Assembly: GCF_029318685.1 (NCBI RefSeq)
Contig: NZ_CP119677.1
Location: 1,590,001 to 1,654,000, forward strand
Direction of reading: 5' to 3'
Source of the DNA: Ruminiclostridium papyrosolvens DSM 2782
GTDB taxonomy: Bacteria; Bacillota; Clostridia; Acetivibrionales; DSM-1351
DNA length: 64,000 bases
In this document: positions 1-10,610 of the stretch, one piece after another
How the letters are laid out: each line of letters opens with the position of its first letter
Numbering within the stretch: the first letter of the stretch is position 1
The notes under the pieces: generated by a model
Databases searched by the model: none
The model's input: the letters and a program-made list of their open reading frames with translations, nothing else
Told to the model about the DNA's origin: nothing
Made by a program: the position numbers and the translations under genes

Positions 1-60
<60 letters not shown>

Positions 61-227
61 AGACATGGTTCATGCAACTACGGTTGAGATGAATCAAATC
101 TTTAGGTCGAAGATAAATGACAGAAAAGCTTGAGCGAAGCTCGCTTGACTGGTAATCATTATCTTAGAGTTTCTTTACAATCACTGTTTAGTTTTCAAAG
201 CCCATGCGAATGGACTTTGATTTTTAT

Positions 228-303
228 GGGGGTATAGCTCAGCTGGGAGAGCACCTGCCTTGCAAGCAGGGGGTCATGAGTTCGATTCTCATTATCTCCA
301 CCA
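228..303 (+). tRNA. tRNA-Ala (TGC)
   Basis: A complete 76-nt cloverleaf. The acceptor GGGGGTA pairs with TATCTCC, allowing two G-U pairs. The D arm, an anticodon loop CTTGCAA with TGC at 261-263, a T arm and an encoded CCA end are all present. It sits in the 16S-23S spacer, the usual place for tRNA-Ala in clostridial rrn operons. Confidence 0.97.
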
Positions 304-819
304 TGGCTTTTAAAAAAGCCGAAAATACCAGTTGACATAACAATGAAAACTGATATAATAAAAACTCCGCGGTCAGTGTGGAAACACAAACAACTGCGAG
401 GTTTGTACCTTGAGAACTGAATAATGTTATTCAAAGAATGCGTTTCAAACGAAAGTTTGAAATACGTTTTAAGAAGATGAGAAGACAAGAGATATATATT
501 AATTATGTATTTTCTGAAAAAGTAATAAGGGTAACATGTGAAGAAGGAGAAATCCTTTGAAACACGTAAAGCAGTTTACGTTGGAAACATGCAACTCTTA
601 GGAAATTAACTCATTGATAGGTTAAGACAATCACTTTAAATCAATTACAATGTAATTGACATTGAGAATCTGATCAATCGAAGATATTCGATATATAAAA
701 ACTATAGATGCGAGTAATACAAGAAAGATGAGTGCCGAGGAGCAGAGCATACATAGGTATGTGAGCACCGCAGGACACGAAATCTGACGAAGTAGGACGA
801 CGCATGTAGAGTTTTTAGA
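304..819 (+). other. 16S-23S internal transcribed spacer, distal part
   Basis: About 515 bases between tRNA-Ala and 23S hold no gene. The stretch is a transcribed spacer that should carry processing stems flanking 23S. Short open frames here on either strand have no ribosome binding site and are not genes. Confidence 0.7.
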
Positions 820-3870
<3,051 letters not shown>

Positions 3871-3983
3871 CAAAGAAAACAGGTATTCAAAAGTAGAAGG
3901 TCTTAACTAGACAATGAGAGCTTCACATCTTCTTAGAAGAATAACATTAATCAGTTCTGAAGGTACAAAGTACCTAATAATTT

Positions 3984-4100
3984 TCTGGTGGAAATGACGA
4001 GATGGCCACACCCGTTCCCATACCGAACACGGCAGTTAAGCATCTCAGTGCCGATAATACTTGGCTGGAAACGGCCCGGGAAAGTAGGTCTCCGCCGGAT
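3984..4100 (+). rRNA. rrf: 5S rRNA
   Basis: About 117 nt. The terminal helix TCTGGTGG / CCGCCGGA and the conserved CCCGTTCCCATACCGAACAC loop are visible. It follows 23S at about 110 bases, completing the 16S-23S-5S order. Confidence 0.95.
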
Positions 4101-4106
4101 TTATAT

Positions 4107-4182
4107 TCCTCAATAGCTCAGTCGGTAGAGCATGCGGCTGTTAACCGCAGGGTCGTAGGTTCAAGTCCTACTTGAGGAGCCA
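4107..4182 (+). tRNA. tRNA-Asn (GTT)
   Basis: A 76-nt cloverleaf. TCCTCAA pairs with TTGAGGA, the anticodon GTT lies at 4140-4142, the T arm is GGTTCAAGTCC, and the CCA end is encoded. It lies seven bases after 5S and is co-transcribed with the rRNA operon. Confidence 0.97.
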
Positions 4183-4183
4183 A

Positions 4184-4208
4184 AAAGATCCTTTAAGGGT
4201 CTTTTTTT
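4184..4208 (+). terminator. Rho-independent terminator of the rrn operon
   Basis: AAGATCC and GGGTCTT flank a short TTTAA loop and are followed by a run of seven T. It comes directly after tRNA-Asn, so it should end the ribosomal transcript. Confidence 0.88.
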
Positions 4209-4627
4209 GTTGCTCCAAATCTGTTATTGATTGCTTTTTTCTCTAAATGTTCTGGTGAGAAATTTTTTTCATCGAATAAAATAAAACTTATTTACATAAT
4301 GCTTTTATATGATAAATTCTGCTTTATTACAGTATAAAAATATAATAAATTCCAATTATATTGGTAAATTTGAATTTCTCTTTGACATTATTAAGAACAT
4401 AATATACAATAAATGTAATAATTTGCCACATTCTTGTCTTAGAATTTCTATTTCCGTTGGCTCGATATTTGGTAAGTTCTGTTCCCCTAAGCAAATAGGG
4501 CTTATTTACTTGTGACCGCATGGGGATATTTGCTTAGGGAGATGTTTAAAGAGGAGGTTTAGTATATCTTAAATCATAAATTCCCCTAATTATATTAACA
4601 AAAATTTAAAACTTAAGGAGAAATTTT
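4209..4627. other. AT-rich intergenic region with a 13-bp inverted repeat
   Basis: No convincing gene. A 68-codon open frame here lacks a ribosome binding site and has no recognisable features. The notable element is CCCTAAGCAAATA at 4485-4497 facing TATTTGCTTAGGG at 4527-4539, a perfect 13-bp stem with a 29-base loop. It lies 88 bases before the next gene. It lacks a T tract, so it is more likely a leader structure or operator than a terminator. Confidence 0.5.
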
Positions 4628-5737
4628 ATGAAAACGATTTTTAGGACTATAGTGTCAATTTTTGTGGTAGCGGTATTGCTAAGCAGTTCGCTGACTGTTT
4701 TTGCTGAAAGTGGTGATAATGCAAATACGGCCAATATAAATATCGCAGATGTGAATATAAAAAGCCGTGTAAATATAGACTATAGTAAGCCGGCAATAAA
4801 TTTAAAGTCAAATAAAGCAGCAAAAGCAGTTTCTAATGTGAGTGCAAATATGACATTAGAGGCAGTTTCAAGTACTGTGTTCTTACAAAATAATCCAAGA
4901 CTAATTCAAAAAGGAATATTAACAGCTGAGAAAAATACAAATTACATTTACTTTACTGTAACGAAAGATACCTTTATTTGGGCTAAATTAGTTTCAAGTA
5001 ATGCTGATTATAAAATAAGTCTATATAAAATTGATGATATTACTGGTCTAGCTTTACCTACTGATATTGTTGAGAGTTCAAACAACATAATAGCAAATAG
5101 TGGACTGGAGCAGGGCGATTATTTATTTATGATATCTTCTAATGGTTCTGTAGGAGATAAATATGACTTACAAATCAATGCTACTAATCCAGCAGGCGAG
5201 TTTAGCAGTATCAATGTAATTACTCCTTCTTTACAACAATTGGTTATATCATATGCAGATCAAAAAGTTTATGCAAATGGAATATATGTATTTAGTTGGG
5301 ATTCTGCAGCATCTAACAATCACTTAAATTGGAAAAGAGATGTTATGGATGTGAAAGAGTTAGTTACTGAAACAAAAAAGATGATTCTAAAAAATGTTAA
5401 AGTTAGAACAATTTCTGCTCCTGTTACATATACATCACAATTTGCTTCTTCTAATAATGCAATATTGATATACTTAAATGAAGGTACAACATATACATAT
5501 TACGAAACAATAATTGAAAATTCCAATTCTTTAAACTATTCAAAATCTTTTGTAGATCCAAATGGAAGAATTACTCCCAGAGATCTTGACTCATCTGACT
5601 TTGTAAATGCCAATCATATTCTGGTTTTTGATTTAAATACCGGAAAGCCTATTGATTTCTTCAGTTCTCTTAACTATTTCTATAATGATAAAAATTCTGA
5701 TAGGGAAGATGCACCAACAATAACCTATAATGATTAA
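4628..5737 (+). CDS. Secreted protein of unknown function, PPC-like segment
   Basis: 369 residues, preceded by AAGGAG eight bases before the ATG. Residues 1-26 are a typical Sec signal peptide (lysine, hydrophobic core, cleavage after VFA). The next 60 residues are Asn/Lys-rich and low in complexity. Around residues 90-195 a beta-rich stretch resembles bacterial pre-peptidase C-terminal domains (patterns like NYIYFTVTKDTF and LEQGDYLFMISS). The C-terminal half has no motif I recognise. It is followed by its own strong terminator and so appears monocistronic. Export is well supported; the function is unknown. Confidence 0.82.
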   Translation: MKTIFRTIVSIFVVAVLLSSSLTVFAESGDNANTANINIADVNIKSRVNIDYSKPAINLKSNKAAKAVSNVSANMTLEAVSSTVFLQNNPRLIQKGILTAEKNTNYIYFTVTKDTFIWAKLVSSNADYKISLYKIDDITGLALPTDIVESSNNIIANSGLEQGDYLFMISSNGSVGDKYDLQINATNPAGEFSSINVITPSLQQLVISYADQKVYANGIYVFSWDSAASNNHLNWKRDVMDVKELVTETKKMILKNVKVRTISAPVTYTSQFASSNNAILIYLNEGTTYTYYETIIENSNSLNYSKSFVDPNGRITPRDLDSSDFVNANHILVFDLNTGKPIDFFSSLNYFYNDKNSDREDAPTITYND

Positions 5738-5757
5738 TAAAACAAAATAAATATATT

Positions 5758-5796
5758 AAAGGCTTGCTTTATTGATTCATTATAAAGCAAGCCTTT
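5758..5796. terminator. Bidirectional terminator
   Basis: AAAGGCTTGCTTTAT pairs with ATAAAGCAAGCCTTT around a short loop. A-rich and T-rich flanks let it serve both the secreted-protein gene on plus and the membrane-protein gene on minus. Confidence 0.85.
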
Positions 5797-5815
5797 AATA
5801 ATTTAATGCTGATAA

Positions 5816-6172
5816 TTATCTTTGTTTTAAATATCTTACAGTTGCAAAGACAAATGCCAATAGTCCAAACAATAAAAGTGCTGCACCTGTGTAAAGGTTT
5901 AAAGTCCAGGGGCCTATATAATTAGTATTTGTTAACGTAGAATAAATTAATCTGCCTCCCATAACAGAATATATTATAAAGCCTGCAAGATTTATTATCA
6001 GATTTTTATTCCTGCTTAAACTCCAAGCAGCTAACAAAAATAATATTGAGGATTCCAACGCTGGTACCCACTCGACTCCGCCTACACTTATTCCAAAAAA
6101 ACATATTAAAATCTCAAAATATAATGGTATTAGCAATGTAAAAAACATAGCTTTGCTATTCTTTTTTAGCAT
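5816..6172 (-). CDS. Small four-helix integral membrane protein, unknown
   Basis: 118 residues with about four hydrophobic segments, at roughly residues 9-29, 36-50, 60-80 and 90-112. It starts with a Lys-rich cap and ends in YLKQR, so the C-terminus is probably cytoplasmic. No catalytic motif is visible. It converges on the preceding secreted-protein gene through a shared terminator. I do not recognise the family. Confidence 0.65.
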   Translation of the reverse strand: MLKKNSKAMFFTLLIPLYFEILICFFGISVGGVEWVPALESSILFLLAAWSLSRNKNLIINLAGFIIYSVMGGRLIYSTLTNTNYIGPWTLNLYTGAALLLFGLLAFVFATVRYLKQR

Positions 6173-6269
6173 AAAAAATCCCCCGTTAAATTAGTCCCCT
6201 GAAAAGAGTTACTACTATATCAATATACAATATCTTGTTGGTAAATATCAATGTTTTCAATAGGGTACG

Positions 6270-6425
6270 ATGGTAGGTAGATGTAATGAGTGTGGGGTAA
6301 TTATTTCTACTGTTACAATTCATGCAACAGGTCATAACTGGTATTATGTTTATAGTACACAAACAACCCGCTATTATTATTGTTCAAATCCCGGATGCCA
6401 ATGGGTTCATGGTGTACCTAAGTAA
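6270..6425 (+). CDS. Possible small zinc-ribbon protein or gene remnant
   Basis: A 51-codon frame. CNEC near the start and CSNPGC near the end give two Cys pairs about 30 residues apart, as in zinc ribbons, with an aromatic stretch (WYYVYS, RYYYC) between them. There is no good ribosome binding site before the ATG, so it may be the tail of a decayed gene rather than a functional small protein. The even Cys spacing is what argues that it is, or was, protein-coding. Confidence 0.35.
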   Translation: MVGRCNECGVIISTVTIHATGHNWYYVYSTQTTRYYYCSNPGCQWVHGVPK

Positions 6426-6519
6426 ATCGTATGAGTAATCTGCATACATAATATTACGGCTAAACATCTCCCACTTAACATAATACTATCTACAAAAGTA
6501 AATGGAATAATTATACAAT

Positions 6520-6553
6520 ATTTTATCACATTTAATGGAAATTATTGTATAAT
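6520..6553. repeat. Inverted repeat upstream of a secreted-protein gene
   Basis: ATTATACAATA at 6520-6530 and TATTGTATAAT at 6543-6553 are perfect 11-base inverted copies, 12 bases apart and about 85 bases before the next start codon. There is no T tract after it, so a regulator binding site fits better than a terminator. Confidence 0.4.
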
Positions 6554-6637
6554 AAGTAAAAGTATTATATTATCTCTCGCAATATATTAAACAGATAGTA
6601 TAATAAATGTAAATATATTACATAGGAGGTCTTTCGA

Positions 6638-7063
6638 ATGAAAAGATTAAAAAAACTATTAGCAAGTGCACTTATTGTATCTTCAATCTTAGTAACATCT
6701 AGTGTAGGTGTATTTGCAGAGGTAAATAGTGCACCAAGTTTTGCCCAACAGCAGTTTTCAACACTGGGTGGATTTTTACCTAGAGGAGGTTTTGTTGGGG
6801 ATATTACAATAAATGAGGGGGGGAATTTCATTACATGGGATGGAGATTATAGTTATTATCAAGTAGCTGTAAAAGAGTGGAGCTCTTTAGCAGATTTTCA
6901 ATCAAATCCACAGACTGGGGGATCTCCTACACAAACCTTGAGTACCACAAATAACTATATTGATTATCAGTTTACAAGTGGGTGTGTATATAGAGTATAT
7001 GTTTATGGAATGTCAGGATCAAATAGAACTACTATAGGTGCATACGAATGGGAACAACCGTAA
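6638..7063 (+). CDS. Small secreted protein, unknown function
   Basis: 141 residues with AGGAGG nine bases before the ATG. Residues 1-27 form a Sec signal peptide (KRLKKLL, a hydrophobic core, cleavage after VFA). The mature part is Gly, Ser and Tyr rich (FLPRGGFVGD, GDYSYYQVAVKEW) and beta-predicted, with one Cys. It could be a small extracellular beta-sandwich protein. I see no enzyme motif. A TATAAT at 6599-6604 may be its -10 box, and a strong terminator follows, so it stands alone. Confidence 0.75.
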   Translation: MKRLKKLLASALIVSSILVTSSVGVFAEVNSAPSFAQQQFSTLGGFLPRGGFVGDITINEGGNFITWDGDYSYYQVAVKEWSSLADFQSNPQTGGSPTQTLSTTNNYIDYQFTSGCVYRVYVYGMSGSNRTTIGAYEWEQP

Positions 7064-7098
7064 GTTCTTAATTAAAAAGGTGACTAAGCAATAAAAAT

Positions 7099-7149
7099 AG
7101 TCTGACAGAAAGCATACTAAAACAGCTTTGTTGTCAGACTGTTTTTTGT
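7099..7149 (+). terminator. Rho-independent terminator
   Basis: AGTCTGACA and TGTCAGACT form a nine-base-pair stem with a 24-base loop that can fold further, followed by GTTTTTTGTT. It ends the small secreted-protein transcript. Confidence 0.85.
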
Positions 7150-7255
7150 TGGTTCACAAAAGTTTAATTCCATTTATTCATTTATGAATAGTTTTGGTAT
7201 AAAATAAAAGAGCTGGATATAGTTGGGGTGGTTGTTGATTCAGGAGGGAAAAAAA

Positions 7256-7624
7256 TTGAGTGAACTTATTAAAAGATTATCGGGTGTAAAGCTAGTAGGA
7301 AAAGAACTCCGTTATAATATGGAAGCACATATGAAAGGGGATAATCGGTTGCCCGCTTTTTGGGATAAATGTTTCGCTGACTATACTTTTTTACTTCTTG
7401 AAGAACAAACCAATTATATCTATAACAGTTCATACGTGGGTATAATGCTTGACTGGGACAAAGGAGATGGAGAATTTTCGTATGTCATTGGTATGTTAAT
7501 GAAAGATGGAGTAACTGTTCCGGAAGGCTACTACTATAAGGATATAGAAGATACTCGATATACTATACCCGATGAAAATGGAGATATAATCCTTGATTAT
7601 TATATCCCTATTAATGATAAATAA
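7256..7624 (+). CDS. GyrI/AraC effector-binding-like domain protein
   Basis: 122 residues from a TTG start chosen because AGGAGGG lies at 7242-7248, eight bases upstream. An earlier in-frame TTG at 7223 has no such site. The protein looks like a stand-alone GyrI-like / AraC-type effector-binding domain: LVGKELRYNMEA at the N-terminus, FWDKCFADY in the middle, YVIGMLMKDG and then PEGYYYKDIEDTRYTI. Members of this fold bind small aromatic or cationic compounds, sometimes as drug-responsive sensors. There is no DNA-binding part here. The assignment is by pattern only. Confidence 0.6.
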   Translation: MSELIKRLSGVKLVGKELRYNMEAHMKGDNRLPAFWDKCFADYTFLLLEEQTNYIYNSSYVGIMLDWDKGDGEFSYVIGMLMKDGVTVPEGYYYKDIEDTRYTIPDENGDIILDYYIPINDK

Positions 7625-7761
7625 TTAGTGAGACAACTGATAAAATGCATATTCAAAAATGAGTATGCATTTTTATTAATTGAATAAACTCTCAATATAA
7701 CGTTTGCATTCAGTGGTAAACAAGGACAGATGTAGTATTCCAAACGGTAGTAAATCCTCCA

Positions 7762-9087
7762 TTATATCCCGGAAGCTAATAGTGAATTTTGCTCTATCAT
7801 GTCTGGGAGGTAAATAGATTTAGCCCTTGCAATCAGTGAACGCCATTCACATATCAATTCACCATGCAGACGAAATTCTTGGTTGTTTTCTTCAATGCAG
7901 TATTCCAGATTATCTAATAAATGTGCACCTATCATGGTATAGTTATCATTAAAACCTATTAGAATTTCATTTATAATTTGTCTTAGCCGCTCTTCTCTTT
8001 CTTTTTTTGAAGCTAAACTTTGAGAAGCTATATAAGTCCCTAATTCTTGAATATATGAATCAGTTATTATGTTTGTGCCATTGTTTTCGTCCGGATTCTT
8101 GGGTATATCTAAATACAGATTAAAGTAGTCCGCAAACTTAAGCATACCTTTCCAGTAATTTATTTTACTTTGTAAGTTAAACCTTTCGGAATGATATTCA
8201 TGGAAAACCTCTCTTGAATGATGGAGAAAAGGCATACCTATGGAAGCAGCCGTATCAAAGGGAAAATAATCGGCAGAAAGCGTATATTTTCCAGGAAGAG
8301 CGGGTATATATTCATGAAGCTTATAAACAGCTATATTACCACAATCAGGATAATACTCACTGTTTACAGAGGTAACAAGATTGATTTTGTCCTTAAGCTT
8401 TAACGGCTTGTCAAATTGATAAGCTTTTGTACATATATCCTTAACGGCATCCTTTGAAAATCCTAATATTTCATAAAGTCTATAAATATAATCATAGGAT
8501 TTTTTTGCAAAATCCTTTAAATCAAGGTTCCATTCGCCGAAATAATTTCCTCCGATAACCCATATCTCTTTATCATCAATTCTTGGATCAGTTTTTTTAA
8601 GACCCATTTGCTCTTTAACGTAAGAAACAGTTTTTTTCAGGTATTTTAACTCAATCTCAATGGGATACATAGTTCCGGCATGTTTTATTTCGTCGGAAAT
8701 CAAGCAAGTATCAGAATCTCTCCTATGAAACATGTCCACATTAAAGGAACTGGCAAAAAGAAAAAGTTTGTTCATTGCAGTACCGTAATTTTTTTCCTTT
8801 GATACAAATAAATTTTTTAGTTGGTTAGATTCGTTTTCAAAAAGAGTTTGAAAGTATTTATTTTGGTGTTCCATGGTCATATGAATTATTTTAACTTCGG
8901 GATACTTATGTTTTAATTCTAATATAACATTGTTGTTATGTTTTACAAATTCCTCATCTGTTGTTTCTGCAATCACGATGGGAATATCAAGATTATAATT
9001 TTCTTGAGCAAAGGCTACTTCTTTTATATAGCTCCTTAGAGATTTTTCAATACTTCTGTTGGTAGGTATAAAATAAACTGAATTCAT
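7762..9087 (-). CDS. Putative GT-A-like glycosyltransferase (DUF6271-like)
   Basis: 441 residues. The N-terminus (VYFIPTNRSIEKSLRSYI, then IPIVIAETTDE) reads like the beta-alpha start of a nucleotide-sugar transferase. RRDSDT at about residues 121-126 could be the metal-binding DxD motif, and it follows the AMNKLFLFASSF helix. The overall pattern recalls the DUF6271 family, seen as stand-alone genes and in peptide natural-product clusters. A GAAAGGAGA-like site precedes the ATG. No substrate can be named and no obvious partner gene is adjacent. Confidence 0.5.
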   Translation of the reverse strand: MNSVYFIPTNRSIEKSLRSYIKEVAFAQENYNLDIPIVIAETTDEEFVKHNNNVILELKHKYPEVKIIHMTMEHQNKYFQTLFENESNQLKNLFVSKEKNYGTAMNKLFLFASSFNVDMFHRRDSDTCLISDEIKHAGTMYPIEIELKYLKKTVSYVKEQMGLKKTDPRIDDKEIWVIGGNYFGEWNLDLKDFAKKSYDYIYRLYEILGFSKDAVKDICTKAYQFDKPLKLKDKINLVTSVNSEYYPDCGNIAVYKLHEYIPALPGKYTLSADYFPFDTAASIGMPFLHHSREVFHEYHSERFNLQSKINYWKGMLKFADYFNLYLDIPKNPDENNGTNIITDSYIQELGTYIASQSLASKKEREERLRQIINEILIGFNDNYTMIGAHLLDNLEYCIEENNQEFRLHGELICEWRSLIARAKSIYLPDMIEQNSLLASGI

Positions 9088-9619
9088 TAGTCAACTCTCC
9101 TTTGACTGTAATTAATTTTCATTTATATTTTCATTATTTGGTAAAGCCCTCTTCTGACAACAAAATCAGCCACTTAAAACATAGGCTTTTATAGTTTTGG
9201 TTTCATATGGGAAACATTTCATGAAACTATTGCTGAACATAAAAAGAAAGTAGTGATAAGATAGGAATGAAATTTTAAAGATTATATTAAGAGAAAGTAT
9301 AAAAAACATATAAATACCTGCTTAAATGCCAAAATTTCCAACTAATTACAAGATTATCATATTAGTTTTTTAGCGTCAAGCAGCAAAGGCAGGAGCAAAA
9401 TTTATAAAGAAAGCAAAGAGTGTTGCTAAACAAGTAACAGGGGGTATTATCAAAGCTTAGAAAGAGATTTGATGTAGATTTTGTAAAAATAATAATGATA
9501 ATATAAAATGAATTAGTAAAGTAATTGATAGTAAAAACGCTGACAACATTTGTATTTACAGACCCCCAAATACTACCCTGAAAGAAGAAAATAAATCATT
9601 TCATTGGATGGAACTAAGT
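9088..9619. other. Intergenic region with a coding remnant
   Basis: About 530 bases without an intact gene. On plus, 9374-9460 encodes 28 residues rich in Lys and Ala (KFIKKAKSVAKQ, ending GGIIKA and a stop). The frame is closed by a stop immediately upstream and has no start codon, so it is the 3' remnant of a lost gene. Nothing else is supported. Confidence 0.45.
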
Positions 9620-9922
9620 TCATTCATCCCATTTAACTAACGGAACTAACAGTAAGTTTGTAGCCAAGTGTATTGTAAAAACAAAAGTAATAGCTAAGGC
9701 AACATCAATTATATTTCTATAATCAATATAATTTGATGCTGTTATAATAAAGGCTAAAAAGCAACACATTTCAATAATAATAGACCAATAAGGGACTGAA
9801 ACGGTTTTTTTACACGAGGTACAGATTACAGTATTTCTTGGGACAAAAAGTTTTTTTGGTCTGAGAGATAGCTTTGTTCGTAATGAAATAGTTCTTTGGT
9901 TACAATGTGGACATTTAAACAT
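9620..9922 (-). CDS. Zinc-ribbon membrane protein, unknown
   Basis: 100 residues. CPHC at residues 4-7 and CTSC at 34-37 form a zinc ribbon, followed by two hydrophobic helices at about residues 46-62 and 70-92. This is an N-terminal cytoplasmic zinc ribbon on a small membrane anchor, an arrangement common among uncharacterised Firmicutes proteins. The gene at 14345-14599 has the same ingredients in reverse order. No function can be assigned. Confidence 0.6.
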   Translation of the reverse strand: MFKCPHCNQRTISLRTKLSLRPKKLFVPRNTVICTSCKKTVSVPYWSIIIEMCCFLAFIITASNYIDYRNIIDVALAITFVFTIHLATNLLLVPLVKWDE

Positions 9923-10002
9923 ATATTGCTCCTATTGATAATAATAATCAATTATACTATACTTCTAAATATTAAGCAATTTGTAGAAAAGAGGGTATTC
10001 AT

Positions 10003-10395
10003 ATGGGCGTTTTGGCCGGAAGTGTACACACTGGGTTATTTGTTGAAGATATCGTAAAGATGGTGTCGTTTTATAGAGATATACTGGGCTTTGAAACAGA
10101 TTGGGATGGAGGACCATTTGCAAGCTTCAAAGTAAAAGATGGCGGGTTGTTTATGTTCGATAGGAAACAATTTGCCGCTTCTATGAATCAACCTTATTAC
10201 CCACCAAAAGGATTTAATCAGACAATGGAAATTGGCATAGGTGTTCCTACTAAAGATGATGTGGATAGAGAATATAAACGACTAACGGCACTTGGTGTTA
10301 AAGCATTGACAGGTGAGCCAGTTACCCAACCATGGGGACAAAGAAATTTTTGGATAGCTGACCCTGAAGGTAATTATATTGAAATTGGTTGTTAA
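10003..10395 (+). CDS. VOC (glyoxalase/bleomycin-resistance) family protein
   Basis: 130 residues with AGAGGG before the ATG. The beta-alpha-beta-beta-beta modules of the vicinal oxygen chelate fold are clear: SVHTGLFVEDIVKMVSFYRD at the start, LGFETDW, then FWIADPEGNYIEIGC at the end, with His9 and Glu127 as likely metal ligands. Members range from glyoxalases to isomerases and antibiotic-binding proteins. Nothing nearby indicates the substrate. Confidence 0.85.
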   Translation: MGVLAGSVHTGLFVEDIVKMVSFYRDILGFETDWDGGPFASFKVKDGGLFMFDRKQFAASMNQPYYPPKGFNQTMEIGIGVPTKDDVDREYKRLTALGVKALTGEPVTQPWGQRNFWIADPEGNYIEIGC

Positions 10396-10417
10396 TTTAG
10401 CTGAATGCTATATTAAG

Positions 10418-10449
10418 AAGGAGCTTCTTCACATTTGTAGAAGCTCCTT
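10418..10449 (+). terminator. Hairpin after the VOC gene, weak terminator
   Basis: AAGGAGCTTCT pairs perfectly with AGAAGCTCCTT across a ten-base loop. The following sequence GACATTT is only moderately T-rich, so termination efficiency is uncertain. Confidence 0.6.
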
Positions 10450-10610
10450 GACATTTATGGTATAATTTGATAAATTCAAACCATAAATATTTTTTTTTAC
10501 ATTCCGAAATTAGCTTAATATCTTTTGCAACTGTCATGTCTAAATCTCAACAATAAAAATTTAAATTTTATAGAAATTATCGGATAACCAAATATATGGA
10601 GGCGATAATA

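Noticed and set aside
4309-4515. A 68-codon open frame in the AT-rich gap after tRNA-Asn
   Set aside because: No ribosome binding site, composition follows the local AT bias, and it overlaps a long inverted repeat.
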